A DNA stretch of 43,129 nucleotides from CAZYCC01 sp964645985 (GTDB lineage Bacteria; Bacillota; Clostridia; Oscillospirales; CAG-272). Numbering within the stretch: the first letter of the stretch is position 1; the number at the start of each line of letters is the position of its first letter. The translations under genes were made by a program, and so were the position numbers. Positions 7,792 to 16,553 of this stretch are shown piece after piece. The notes beneath the pieces were generated by a model that was not told where the DNA came from, searched no databases, and saw nothing but the letters and a program-made list of their open reading frames with translations. Location: positions 1-43,129 of the forward strand of contig CAZYCC010000007.1 in assembly GCA_964645985.1 (NCBI GenBank), written 5' to 3'.

Positions 7792-10290
7792 ATGTCTTTC
7801 TTTTCATCGCGGGGGCGTGTGTGGGCGGTTGTGGTGGTGATGCTGCTCGCTGGAGTGGCGGGGATGTGCCTGCGCGCACCCGGCGCTCCTGCAACGGCGT
7901 CCTCGGACGGCGCAGAGGAGAAAATCACCATCGCGATTGACCCCGGACACGGCGGCAAGGACAGCGGGACCGGCGAGGGCAGCCGCCCCGAGGCGTACTA
8001 CAATATGCGCGTCGCGCGCGCCCTGCAGGCGGCGCTCGAGGCGGACGGGCGCTTTGAGGTGGTGCTCACGCACGACGAGAGCCTCCCCTCCTCAGTCTCG
8101 CTCTCGCTCATGGAGCGCGCGATGATCGCCAACGACCACAACGCCGACTTCCTCATCTCCTGCCACTTCGACGGCAGCAGCGACACCTCCCCGCACGGCG
8201 TCTCCGCCTACGGATCGGTCGTTCCGGCGTACTCGACCGATACCCTTGCGAACAGTATCCTCGCGAAAACCTCCGCCGCGACCGGAATGAGCATCTACAA
8301 AGGTGCGGTGCAGCACGTTTCCGACCACGGCGACACGCTCTACTACTGGAGTGACGAGCTCAACTGGAGCCTGCCCTCGCGCCCGGAGGTCGGCGCGCTG
8401 GGCGACTACTACGGCATCATTAAGTGGTCGTCGTATATGGGCATTCCCGCGCTGATCGTTGAGCACGGCTTTCTCTCCAATCCGAGCGACCGCGCGCTCA
8501 TCGAGCAGGAGTCGACCCTGCAGGCGCTCGGCGAGGCTGACGCCGCCGCTATTATCGAATATTACACGAATCACACGCACAGCTACGGCGCGCTCTCGCG
8601 CGATTTCCCCTCCAACTGCATGATGCAGGGGAAGAACTCGCGCCGCTGCACGATCTGCGGCGCGCGCACCGATGTCACCCTCCGCGACCCCGACCCAGAC
8701 AACCACATTTGGCTCGAGAGCCTCGAGAACAGCTATGTCGCGCCGACTTGCACCACCGAGGGGTGGACCGAGTACACCTGCGAGATCACGCGCGCGATGA
8801 ACGTCGGCAAGGAGGGCTGGTGCGAGAATCACAAGAAAGCCGAGCCCATCCCCGCGCTCGGCCACGCCTACGCGATTACCGCGTCCTCCCCGCCGGGGCA
8901 CGCGAAGGACGGGTATATCTCCTACCGCTGCACGCGCTGCGGCGACAGCTATACCGAAACGATTCCCGGCGAGCCGCACACCTTCGTGCAGACAGCGACC
9001 GTCGAGCCCTCCTGCGAGGCGCCGGGCGAGGTGATTTCGGTCTGCTCCTGCGGGCAGGAGCTGCGCGAGCCGTTCGGGGAGCCTCTCGGGCATGACTATG
9101 CGCTCATCTCCGAAACGCCGCCCGCTTGCCTTATCGATGGATCTCGCGTCTACCGCTGCACGCGCTGCGGCGCCGAGTCGACCGAGACTCTCCCCGCGAC
9201 CGGGCACACCCCGGGCGAGACCTTCCGCCGCGAGCCGACCTGCACCGCGGAGGGAGCGGTCGGCTACACCTGCTCTGTCTGCGGCGCGCAGGTCATCACC
9301 GAAACGCTCGCTCTCCTGCCGCACGCCGAGGTCGTCACCGGAGAAGTCCCGCCGACCTGCACCGCCGACGGAAATCGCACCTACACCTGCACGGTCTGCG
9401 GCGCAGTGCGCGAGGAGGTTCTCCCGGCGACCGGGCACACGCTCTCTCCCGAGACGATAATCACGACTCCCGGCGACTGCGTGACCGACGCCACGCAGAC
9501 CGGGGTTTGCGCGGTCTGCGGGGAGACCGTCACTACCGTCACTACTCCCGCGCCGGGGCATACCGAGGGCGAACCTTTCTTCACGCCGCCAACCTGCCTT
9601 GATGCCGGGCGGCAGGGCTACATTTGCGCCGTCTGCGGGGCGGAAGTTCTTTCGCGCGAGATTCCCGCCACGGGGCATACGTTTGCCGAGGACGCCGCCG
9701 CGTCGCGAGAACCCACCTGCGAGGAGGAGGGGCTCGCGGTGCAGGTCTGCACGGTCTGCAGAGAGAGGGTGGAGACGCCGATTCCCGCGCTCGGGCACGA
9801 TTTCTCCGGGGAGGGCGGGGTCTGCGTGCGCTGCGGCGCCGCCGCTCCCGATGAGAGCAGCGAGCGGCACCTCGCGACGAGCCTGACCGCGGCGGACGGC
9901 AAGAGCGGCACCGGCACGGGATCGCCCGGGGGCGGGGCGGAGCCGAAGAGGAAGCTTCCTCTCGCGCTGTCGATCATTCTGATTGTTCTCGCCGTGCTCG
10001 GCGGCGGCGCGGTTCTCTTTTTCACCGGGCGCAAGGTCGGGCAAATCCTGCGCAAGATGGCGATGGACGAGCATAGCGGCGAGGACGAGGGCAAACCCGC
10101 CGTTCCGAGCGAGGGCTCCGCCGCGACGGGCGAGAGCGCCGCGCCCGGCGAGGACGCGCCGGACAGCAGCGCCGAGAGCACACCCTCTCCCGAAGCGAGT
10201 GACCCAACCGAGATCGCTACCTCTCCCGAGGCGGGTGACCCCACCGAGAGCGCGCCCTCCGCCGAGGGTGACGGCTCCGGGAAGGCTTGA
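7792..10290 (+). CDS. Cell-wall N-acetylmuramoyl-L-alanine amidase with Cys-rich repeats and C-terminal anchor
   Basis: An 832-residue surface protein. After a signal/anchor segment (about residues 8-24) comes an Amidase_3 domain (about 44-250) that cuts the MurNAc to L-Ala bond of peptidoglycan. Zinc and catalytic residues are in place: DPGHGG with His 53, Glu 67, SCHFDG with His 125 and VEHGFLSN with Glu 224. Residues about 270-690 are roughly ten repeats of a unit of the form PTC..G...YTC.VCG....TLPATGHT, each with a CxxC pair and a conserved His, a type common on surface proteins of gut Clostridia. A membrane segment (about 723-747) and an acidic Pro/Ser/Glu tail with a short duplication follow. 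The ATG at 7792 is chosen because the longer frame would run back over the promoter. No Shine-Dalgarno is visible. Confidence 0.92.
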   Translation: MSFFSSRGRVWAVVVVMLLAGVAGMCLRAPGAPATASSDGAEEKITIAIDPGHGGKDSGTGEGSRPEAYYNMRVARALQAALEADGRFEVVLTHDESLPSSVSLSLMERAMIANDHNADFLISCHFDGSSDTSPHGVSAYGSVVPAYSTDTLANSILAKTSAATGMSIYKGAVQHVSDHGDTLYYWSDELNWSLPSRPEVGALGDYYGIIKWSSYMGIPALIVEHGFLSNPSDRALIEQESTLQALGEADAAAIIEYYTNHTHSYGALSRDFPSNCMMQGKNSRRCTICGARTDVTLRDPDPDNHIWLESLENSYVAPTCTTEGWTEYTCEITRAMNVGKEGWCENHKKAEPIPALGHAYAITASSPPGHAKDGYISYRCTRCGDSYTETIPGEPHTFVQTATVEPSCEAPGEVISVCSCGQELREPFGEPLGHDYALISETPPACLIDGSRVYRCTRCGAESTETLPATGHTPGETFRREPTCTAEGAVGYTCSVCGAQVITETLALLPHAEVVTGEVPPTCTADGNRTYTCTVCGAVREEVLPATGHTLSPETIITTPGDCVTDATQTGVCAVCGETVTTVTTPAPGHTEGEPFFTPPTCLDAGRQGYICAVCGAEVLSREIPATGHTFAEDAAASREPTCEEEGLAVQVCTVCRERVETPIPALGHDFSGEGGVCVRCGAAAPDESSERHLATSLTAADGKSGTGTGSPGGGAEPKRKLPLALSIILIVLAVLGGGAVLFFTGRKVGQILRKMAMDEHSGEDEGKPAVPSEGSAATGESAAPGEDAPDSSAESTPSPEASDPTEIATSPEAGDPTESAPSAEGDGSGKA

Positions 10291-10349
10291 CGCGCCCGAA
10301 TGTCCTCCGCGCGAAATCCTAACGCCTTCGCAGTTTCTTTGTGAGAGCT

Positions 10350-11246
10350 ATGGCGACAAGCGACAGCATATCCCCCCGCAGCGCGGACGAGCGCGACAGT
10401 CTCGCCGCCGGTACCTCGACCGATGAGGATCTCGTCAATATCCTCGTGACGCTCGATGAGAACTGCCTGCCCGCGCTGCGCGTGATGCTCTTTTCTCTGC
10501 TGCGCGCGAACCCCGGCGCTCTCTTCGACGTGTATCTGTTGCACGCACACATCCCGCACGCGTCGTTTGCCCCGGTTGAGCGGGTGCTGCGCGGGCGCGG
10601 GCGGCTGCTCCCGGTGCGCGTCGATGATGCGCTCTTGCGCGGCGCGCCGACGACAAGGCGTTACCCGCGCGAGATTTACTACCGCATCTTCGCGGCGGAT
10701 CTGCTGCCAAAGAGCCTTGACCGCGTGCTTTACCTCGACCCGGATGTCATTGTCGGGGGGTCGATTCTGCCGCTCTACCGCTTAGAGCTGCCCGACTACT
10801 ACTTCGCGGCGGCGTCGCACACCGGGCGGCTGCTGACCAAGTTCAATGTCCTGCGGCTCGGTATGGAGGACGAGAGCCCCTACATCAACTCGGGGGTTCT
10901 TTTAATGAACCTCGCGCTGCTGCGCCGCGAGCAGGATACGCGCGATGTCATTCGCTTCATCGAGCGGTACCGGCGGCGGCTGTTTCTCCCCGATCAGGAC
11001 GTCATCTCGGCGCTCTACGGCAGCAAGATCTACGCGCTCGACGCATTTCGCTATAATATGACCGAGCGGCTCTTCGCCCTGCACGCCCCCTTCGAGCGCG
11101 ACCTCACGATAGACTGGGTGCGCCGCAACGCGGTGATCGTCCACTACTGCGGGCGCAATAAACCATGGCGCCCCGGCTACCGCGGCTCGCTCGGCATCTT
11201 CTACCAAGAGGCGGCGGAGGCCCTTTCCCGCGAGGAGGGGAAGTAA
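10350..11246 (+). CDS. Family 8 glycosyltransferase
   Basis: A 298-residue GT8 enzyme (LgtC/glycogenin-like, retaining), which moves a sugar from a nucleotide donor to a glycan or lipid. The fold begins at NILVTLDENCLPALRVML. The metal-binding DxD is in YLDPDVIV, the substrate segment is SPYINSGVLLMNL, and the C-terminal His motif is IVHYCGRNKPW. There is no signal peptide, so it acts at the cytoplasmic face. A GTG nine bases upstream (10341) is an alternative start. It follows the amidase gene by 59 bases and could share its transcript, suggesting envelope glycan or teichoic-type decoration (inference). Confidence 0.93.
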   Translation: MATSDSISPRSADERDSLAAGTSTDEDLVNILVTLDENCLPALRVMLFSLLRANPGALFDVYLLHAHIPHASFAPVERVLRGRGRLLPVRVDDALLRGAPTTRRYPREIYYRIFAADLLPKSLDRVLYLDPDVIVGGSILPLYRLELPDYYFAAASHTGRLLTKFNVLRLGMEDESPYINSGVLLMNLALLRREQDTRDVIRFIERYRRRLFLPDQDVISALYGSKIYALDAFRYNMTERLFALHAPFERDLTIDWVRRNAVIVHYCGRNKPWRPGYRGSLGIFYQEAAEALSREEGK

Positions 11247-11418
11247 AGGGGCCGCGCTCCCTACCTCCCCGCGATGATTTCGCGGGCCGCAAGGATCGAG
11301 GGCGCTCCCGCCGCCCGCCTCCCTCTCGCGATGAGAGGAGATGAAGGGGAGAGGGGGACCCTGCCGCTTTTTTGTTTTGTTTTTTCAGGATAGGGTGAAG
11401 CAACAGCAATCATCCCCG

Positions 11419-12111
11419 ATGGGGCGCGGGGAGAAAATTTTTCGCGCCCTGCGGCTCGCGCTCGTCATCCTCGCGTGGGGAGCGGTTATCGCGCTCTTTT
11501 GGCACTACCGCGCGAGCCTGACCCCCGAGGCGATCGCCGCCTACGCCCCGCGCAATCTCGCCGCCGCTGCCGGTGTAATGCTCGCATTGTTCGCGGTCAA
11601 AGGGCTGCTCTTCACCTTCTACGGCGGCATTCTCTACGCGGCGTCCGGCATTCTCTTTCCCCTGCCCGCCGCCATTCTCATCAACACATTTGGCACGGTG
11701 CTGATGATCGGGGTTCCGTTTTTCATCGGCAGGAAGGCGGGCGCTTCGCTTGTCGCGCGCCTCTCGCAAAACAAAAAAATCGCGCGCTTGCGCGAGATGA
11801 ACCTGCAAAATCAGCTCTTTATTTCTTTCCTCGTACGCCTGGTCGGGCTGCTGCCCGCAGACCTTGTCGCGATGTATCTCGGCGCGCTCGGCTTTCGCTC
11901 CGGGCGGTATTTCGCGGGGAGCCTGCTCGGGCTCTTCCCCTCGATTGTCCTTTTCAGCGTGATGGGGATGGCGGCGCACGACCGCCGCTCGCCGGTTTTT
12001 TGGATTTGCCTTGCCATTCAGCTCGGCACGAGCGCCCTCTCGATCACGCTCTTTTCCCTCTGGCAGCGCCACAAGAAGAAAAAAGAAGCATCTTTCGCGG
12101 CCGGGGAATAG
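11419..12111 (+). CDS. TVP38/TMEM64 family membrane protein
   Basis: A 230-residue integral membrane protein of the TVP38/TMEM64 (VTT, DedA-like) family. It has about five hydrophobic segments, the FTFYGGILYAASGILFP block, the VPFFIGRKAG step and the FLVRLVGLLPADLVAMYLGA block that mark the family. DedA/VTT proteins are thought to move or flip lipids; no substrate can be named here. A GTG at 11395 with AGGA upstream is an alternative start adding eight residues. It ends 31 bases before the next membrane-protein gene, so the two are probably co-transcribed. Confidence 0.88.
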   Translation: MGRGEKIFRALRLALVILAWGAVIALFWHYRASLTPEAIAAYAPRNLAAAAGVMLALFAVKGLLFTFYGGILYAASGILFPLPAAILINTFGTVLMIGVPFFIGRKAGASLVARLSQNKKIARLREMNLQNQLFISFLVRLVGLLPADLVAMYLGALGFRSGRYFAGSLLGLFPSIVLFSVMGMAAHDRRSPVFWICLAIQLGTSALSITLFSLWQRHKKKKEASFAAGE

Positions 12112-12142
12112 CCTCGCCGCTCTCCCTCTCGCTCCCTCACCT

Positions 12143-12886
12143 ATGAATCTCTTTCTCACGCTTGCCTTCCTGTTTATGGTGGGGTCTATGGTCGGCTGGG
12201 TCGCGGAGCTGATCTTCCGGCGGTTCTTCTCGTCGGCAAACCCCGAGCGCAAGTGGATTAACCCCGGCTTTTGCACCGGGCCGTACCTCCCGCTCTACGG
12301 GTTCGGGCTGTGCGCCCTCTTTCTGCTCGCGCGCGCAGAAAACCTGCCCTTTCTCTCCGACTTTCGCTTCAAGAAGATCGCCCTTTTCGCGCTGATGGCG
12401 GTCGCGATGACGGCCATCGAGTATCTCGCGGGGCTGTTCCTCCTGAAAGCGGCAAACCTGCGGCTCTGGGATTACAGCCGCGAGTGGGGCAACCTGCAGG
12501 GGCTTATCTGCCCGAAGTTCTCGCTCATCTGGGCGCTCTGCGGCGCGGCGTACTACTTCCTCATCGACCCGCACATCCTCAGCGCCCTTTCGTGGCTGTC
12601 GCGCAACCTCGCCTTCTCGTTCGTCATAGGGCTCTTTTACGGAGTCTTCCTTATCGATGTCGCGCACTCTTTGCAGCTTGCGAGCAAGCTGCGCGCCTTC
12701 GCCCGCGAGCACGATGTCGTCGTCCGCTTTGAGCGGCTGAAGGAGCAGCTGCGCGCCGAGCGCGAGACGCGCCACTGCAAGACCGCGTTCTTCTCTCCCT
12801 TCCGCTCGGAGCGCCCCCTGCCCGAGACGCTCGCCGCGCACCTCAAAGATTTGCGCGAGAGCTTTGAGGAAAAGCATAAAGAATAA
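12143..12886 (+). CDS. CmpB-type putative ABC transporter permease
   Basis: A 247-residue membrane protein matching the Firmicutes family annotated as putative ABC transporter permease (CmpB, PF06541). Diagnostic parts are WVAELIFRR near the start, NPGFCTGPYLPLYGFG, IEYLAGLFLLKAANLRLWDYS and WGNLQGLICPKFSLIWALCG. About six membrane segments are followed by a charged helical tail of some 60 residues. No ATPase gene is near, and despite the name a transport role is unproven for the family. The leader before ATG is CT-rich with no Shine-Dalgarno. A terminator follows directly. Confidence 0.87.
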   Translation: MNLFLTLAFLFMVGSMVGWVAELIFRRFFSSANPERKWINPGFCTGPYLPLYGFGLCALFLLARAENLPFLSDFRFKKIALFALMAVAMTAIEYLAGLFLLKAANLRLWDYSREWGNLQGLICPKFSLIWALCGAAYYFLIDPHILSALSWLSRNLAFSFVIGLFYGVFLIDVAHSLQLASKLRAFAREHDVVVRFERLKEQLRAERETRHCKTAFFSPFRSERPLPETLAAHLKDLRESFEEKHKE

Positions 12887-12900
12887 CCGCGCGTCACACC

Positions 12901-12928
12901 AAAAAACTCCGCGAGAGCGGAGTTTTTT
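12901..12928. terminator. Bidirectional terminator
   Basis: AAAAAACTCCGC (12901-12912), loop GAGA, then GCGGAGTTTTTT (12917-12928): a perfect 12-pair hairpin with A and T runs built into the stem. It ends the rightward membrane-protein unit and the leftward GDPD unit. Confidence 0.95.
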
Positions 12929-13020
12929 CGCGTTCCGAGAAAAAGTCCGTGCTTCACGCGGAAAAGATCGCCGCCGCAGGACGGAGTTTTTGCGCCTCGA
13001 GGATAGGCAATCGCCGCGCG

Positions 13021-15168
13021 TTAACGCAGGAGTTTGAGGTACGCGCGAAAGAGGGTGCTGCAGCGCGCGTCGGTGATACACTCGCGCGCGAGAGAAATAT
13101 TGTCGGTAATGAGGTTGTCGGCGCCCGCCTCGAGCGCGCGCGTCAGGCTCTCGCGCGTGTTGACCGTCCAGACGAGCAGCCGTTTGCCCTCGCCGTGCAC
13201 CCCCGAGACAAGCCGCCGCGTCAGGTTGTGCGCCTCGATGCTGAGTTCGTCGGCATCCGAGAGAGAGCGCAGATCGCCTACCGCGAGGCTCATCACATAA
13301 ACGGTCGTCACGGCGGGGTCGATCTCCTTCACGCGCGTGAGGACCTCGTACATCTGCGAGGTCAGCACAACCCGATTTGTCATCCCCGCCTCGCGCACGA
13401 GGTCCACCACCGCGCGCTCGAAACCGCGCTCGTGTCCGGTCGGTTTGAGCTCGATATTGAGCCGCGCCCCGCGCTCCCGCGCGAAGGCGAGCACCTCGGC
13501 AAGTCGCGGTATTCTCTCCCCGGCAAAGGCAGGGTCAAAGTGCGAGCCGGCGTCAAGCTCCGCGATTTCCTCATACGAGAGGTCGTAGATATTCTTGTCC
13601 ACCCCGGTGACGCGCGCGAGATTCGCGTCGTGCGAGACGACAATCTCGCCGTCGCGCGTCATCTGCACATCAAGTTCGATCCAGTCGGCGCCCTCCTGCA
13701 AAGCTCCGCGAAACGCCGCCATCGTGTTCTCGGGGTAGTGCGAGGACGCGCCGCGGTGCGCGGTCACCTCGACCTGCGCGGGGAGCGTGATGTCGGGGGA
13801 AATTCTCCCCGAGGCAAGGAGGAACCCCAGCGTCAGTGCGAGCGCGCTCACCCCGGCAATGCACACTCCCTTTGCGGCGCGCCGCACTCTCGGGTGCCTC
13901 GGCTGCGGCGGCGGCTGCGGCGGCGGAAGATGCCCGGGAGAGGGAGCGGGCACGGCGCCATCGCGCGCGGCGACCGCCGCGTCCTCGTCTCTTCTTTTAT
14001 AAAAAAGCACGCCCACGCACGCGTAGCAGACCGGCACCGAGAGGGCGGCGGTCACCGCGAGGACGAGGACGATGGCGAACCAGACGGCGGTCTGCCCGAG
14101 CCAGCGCAGCACGAAGACATCGAGCAGCTGCGTGAAGAGAGTTTTGATAAGCGAGGCGAGCGCGACGGCGGCGAGCAAAGCGAGCACGCAAAGGAGACCC
14201 AGCGCGAGCTGCATTGCAAGGAGCGCGAGAAAGTCGCGCGCGCGCTTGCCGCGCCCGAGGGCGGCGCTGCGCCCTCGGGCCTCGCGGAAGGAGCAGCCGT
14301 CGACCGTGAAGAAAAAGAGCGCGTACATCCAGCGCGCGAAGAGGACGAGCAGCACCGCGAGCGCGGCGAGGAAGACCGCGAGGAGAACCGGGCTATCGCG
14401 GATGAAATCGAGGATGAACTCGGGTATGGAAATGCTCGAGAGGAAGCCCGACGCGAGCCCGATATGCAGAAAGGGCAGCAGCAGCAGGACAAACGGGATG
14501 AGCAGAAAGTTGCTCCCGTGAAAGACCCGCGCGGAATTTCGCAGCGCGAAGCGAAGGATCTGCGAGAGGGTGACGCGCGCGTCCTGCGCGCCCATATCGA
14601 GCGCGAAGATGACGGCGGAGATGTCGAGCAGAGAGAAAAACGCGGCGGCAAGCAGAATGACGAGAATAAGAGCGAGCGTTAACGGCTTGCCGAGGAAGGG
14701 AAAGAGATTTTCTAAGCTGAGGTAGTCGTACCCCGCGGCGCGCATGGTCAGCGAAAACGCCCCGAGCAGCAGCGGGGTCGCGACGAGGAAGGAGATCAGT
14801 TTGTAGAGCACCTCAAAGGCGAGCAGAGACCCCGCGTTGCGGGATACCAGTCGCATCGCCGCGCGTAGGCGTGGAAGCCTCCCGGCGCGAGAGCCGGGGC
14901 GGCCGCAATCCCCCCGCTCGCCGCGCTCCTTGGAGGCGGACTCTCCTAATTTCGCGCGCCCCCCCGCGCGGGGGCGAGGACTCCCCCCGCGCGGGGTCTG
15001 CTCGTCCGCATCGCGGGGATCGCTCTCGCCCGCATCGTGGGGGGCGCACTCCTCCACGCCGCCGCAACGATCCCCCTCGTTCGCGGCGGCAATTTTCGGG
15101 GGAATGCCGTCCTCCCCCGCGCCGCCCTCCCCGGGGGTGGAGCGGCGCGATCGCAGCCCGCTTGCCAC
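13021..15168 (-). CDS. Membrane glycerophosphodiester phosphodiesterase
   Basis: A protein of up to 715 residues with a multi-pass membrane domain (about 105-400, the GPDPase_memb arrangement), a Pro-rich linker, one more membrane segment and a C-terminal GDPD domain that hydrolyses glycerophosphodiesters to glycerol-3-phosphate and an alcohol. The catalytic block HRGASSHYPENTMAAF, the ELDVQMTRDG metal site, VVSHD and IELKPTG are all present. The GTG at 15168 lies five bases after the stop of the upstream gene, suggesting coupling, but residues 1-104 are Arg/Gly/Glu-rich low complexity encoded by GC palindromes, so an ATG at 14856 (MRLVSRNAGSLL) is an equally plausible start. Neither has a Shine-Dalgarno. 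Confidence 0.92.
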   Translation of the reverse strand: MASGLRSRRSTPGEGGAGEDGIPPKIAAANEGDRCGGVEECAPHDAGESDPRDADEQTPRGGSPRPRAGGRAKLGESASKERGERGDCGRPGSRAGRLPRLRAAMRLVSRNAGSLLAFEVLYKLISFLVATPLLLGAFSLTMRAAGYDYLSLENLFPFLGKPLTLALILVILLAAAFFSLLDISAVIFALDMGAQDARVTLSQILRFALRNSARVFHGSNFLLIPFVLLLLPFLHIGLASGFLSSISIPEFILDFIRDSPVLLAVFLAALAVLLVLFARWMYALFFFTVDGCSFREARGRSAALGRGKRARDFLALLAMQLALGLLCVLALLAAVALASLIKTLFTQLLDVFVLRWLGQTAVWFAIVLVLAVTAALSVPVCYACVGVLFYKRRDEDAAVAARDGAVPAPSPGHLPPPQPPPQPRHPRVRRAAKGVCIAGVSALALTLGFLLASGRISPDITLPAQVEVTAHRGASSHYPENTMAAFRGALQEGADWIELDVQMTRDGEIVVSHDANLARVTGVDKNIYDLSYEEIAELDAGSHFDPAFAGERIPRLAEVLAFARERGARLNIELKPTGHERGFERAVVDLVREAGMTNRVVLTSQMYEVLTRVKEIDPAVTTVYVMSLAVGDLRSLSDADELSIEAHNLTRRLVSGVHGEGKRLLVWTVNTRESLTRALEAGADNLITDNISLARECITDARCSTLFRAYLKLLR

Positions 15169-15173
15169 GGTTC

Positions 15174-15743
15174 TTACGCGTTTTTCCCGGAAATGGCGTC
15201 CTGCACGTCCTTCTTCGCGACCTGCAGGAAGATGGCGGCGAGGATGTCAAACACAGCGGAAACGATGAGCGAAATCGCGATGAACATCCAGATGAAGTCT
15301 CTCATGGCAACCGGGTTGACGAGGACGATGATGCCGAGGACTATCGTCAGCACCGCGCCGATGAGGGAAATCACAAAGCTCCCGGTCTTCATGCGGATGG
15401 CGTCGACCGCCCACTGCACCCGCAAAATGCCGCCGAAGAAAATGACAACGCCATATACGAGAATCAGGTAGGGCATCACCACGTCGAGGATGGTGTTCGT
15501 CGCGAGAAGGCATGCGCAACCGACCGCGATCTCCACGAGCGCGCGCGCGAGACCCTGCTCGAGGTGCGCGGTAACCGGGTCTGCGCGGAAGTAGCGCACG
15601 AGCGACACCACGCCCGCGACGAGTAGTAACACACCCGCGCCGCGCAGAATCCACAAGGTAAATGTATCGTGGTTGAGCAGGAGCAGAACGCCCGCCGCGA
15701 TCTCGCAGAGCGCAAGCAGAATTTTGCCGACGGTAGCTTTCAT
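15174..15743 (-). CDS. DUF308 (HdeD-like) membrane protein
   Basis: A 189-residue membrane protein with about six hydrophobic segments in three pairs, the DUF308/HdeD pattern: LCEIAAGVLLLL, VLLLVAGVVSLVRYF, LVEIAVGCACLLA, LVYGVVIFFGGIL, VISLIGAVLTIVLGIIVL and FIWMFIAISLIVSAVFDI. E. coli HdeD is linked to acid stress, but the function of Firmicutes members is unknown. The ATG at 15743 is chosen for GAAGG upstream and because the longer frame adds a non-hydrophobic Arg-rich tail. It is followed within five bases by the GDPD gene, so the pair forms a unit. Confidence 0.88.
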   Translation of the reverse strand: MKATVGKILLALCEIAAGVLLLLNHDTFTLWILRGAGVLLLVAGVVSLVRYFRADPVTAHLEQGLARALVEIAVGCACLLATNTILDVVMPYLILVYGVVIFFGGILRVQWAVDAIRMKTGSFVISLIGAVLTIVLGIIVLVNPVAMRDFIWMFIAISLIVSAVFDILAAIFLQVAKKDVQDAISGKNA

Positions 15744-15878
15744 ATGGAACCTTCTTTCAAAAGAAAATAGGAGCGAACGATGGGGAAACAAAGCTTTGCC
15801 GGGAGCTGCCGGCGCGCGCATAAACGCTCGAAGCACAAGGCTTTCTCGAAAACGGCGCGCAGCTATCGCGGCGGTGGC

Positions 15879-16553
15879 TTACTGCGTTGCGGGATCGAAG
15901 CGGCGCCAAATCTCGGTGAGCTCAAGGTCGCTCGCGCGATCGAGATCGTCCCAGTACTCGCGCCCCCCGTCGAGCGCATCGCTATCGAGCAGGACGGTCA
16001 CCTCCTCGAGCTGCTTTTGGTGATAGGTGATGTTTTCACGCACCTCGCGCAAAAAGCCCCGGCTTGCGATCTTCAAATAGAGATAGGCGCGCGCGAGATC
16101 GGCGGGGAGTGTCCCGTCCGGCAGAACTGCTTTGCCGAGCGCGAAGAAGAGCAGAGGATAAGCGACCGGATCAGCGCCCCGCAGATCGCGAAGCGTACTC
16201 TCGGCGAGCGAATAATAGTAGATCGCGCGCTCGGCATCGGCGGGGATGCCCTCCGCGCCGTGATCGTAGATGCTCGCGAGCTTAACGATTGCGTCGACGC
16301 TGCCGCGCGCCGCCGCCGCGCGAAAGAGCGAAAGCCCCATCTCGCGGTCGGCGGGCAGGCCTCGCCCGTAAAAATAGCAGTAGGCGAGATTCGCGACGGC
16401 CTGCAAATCGCCGAGCGCGGCGGCAAGGCGGTAGTAGGGCAGCGCAGTGTCGTAGTCCTCGCGGCGGTAGGCGGCTGCCCCCTTGTTCGTGAGGTACGCG
16501 CCATCGCCATGCTCAATCGCGACGAGGTCTGTCGGGGTGAGAGAAAAAGACAT
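15879..16553 (-). CDS. Sel1-repeat (TPR-like) protein
   Basis: A 224-residue soluble protein with Sel1-like helical repeats. The clearest runs are YDTALPYYRLAAALGDLQA, AVANLAYCYFYGRGLP, GLSLFRAAAARGSVDA, IVKLASIYDHGAEGIPA and AERAIYYYSLAE. These A-L-G-spaced helix pairs form protein-binding solenoids. There is no signal peptide. The C-terminal 60 residues are charged and not repeat-like. Partners are unknown. Its upstream region reads TTCTTCCT before ATG with GAGAGGG further out, which is a poor ribosome site. Confidence 0.85.
   Translation of the reverse strand: MSFSLTPTDLVAIEHGDGAYLTNKGAAAYRREDYDTALPYYRLAAALGDLQAVANLAYCYFYGRGLPADREMGLSLFRAAAARGSVDAIVKLASIYDHGAEGIPADAERAIYYYSLAESTLRDLRGADPVAYPLLFFALGKAVLPDGTLPADLARAYLYLKIASRGFLREVRENITYHQKQLEEVTVLLDSDALDGGREYWDDLDRASDLELTEIWRRFDPATQ

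Noticed and set aside
8092..10074. A 660-codon open frame antisense to the amidase gene, and similar long antisense frames (12949-14682, 5893-6999, 15780-16853, 16840-18057)
   Set aside because: High GC removes stop codons from opposite frames. The products are Arg/Ala/Gly-rich, match no family and mirror clearly recognised genes.
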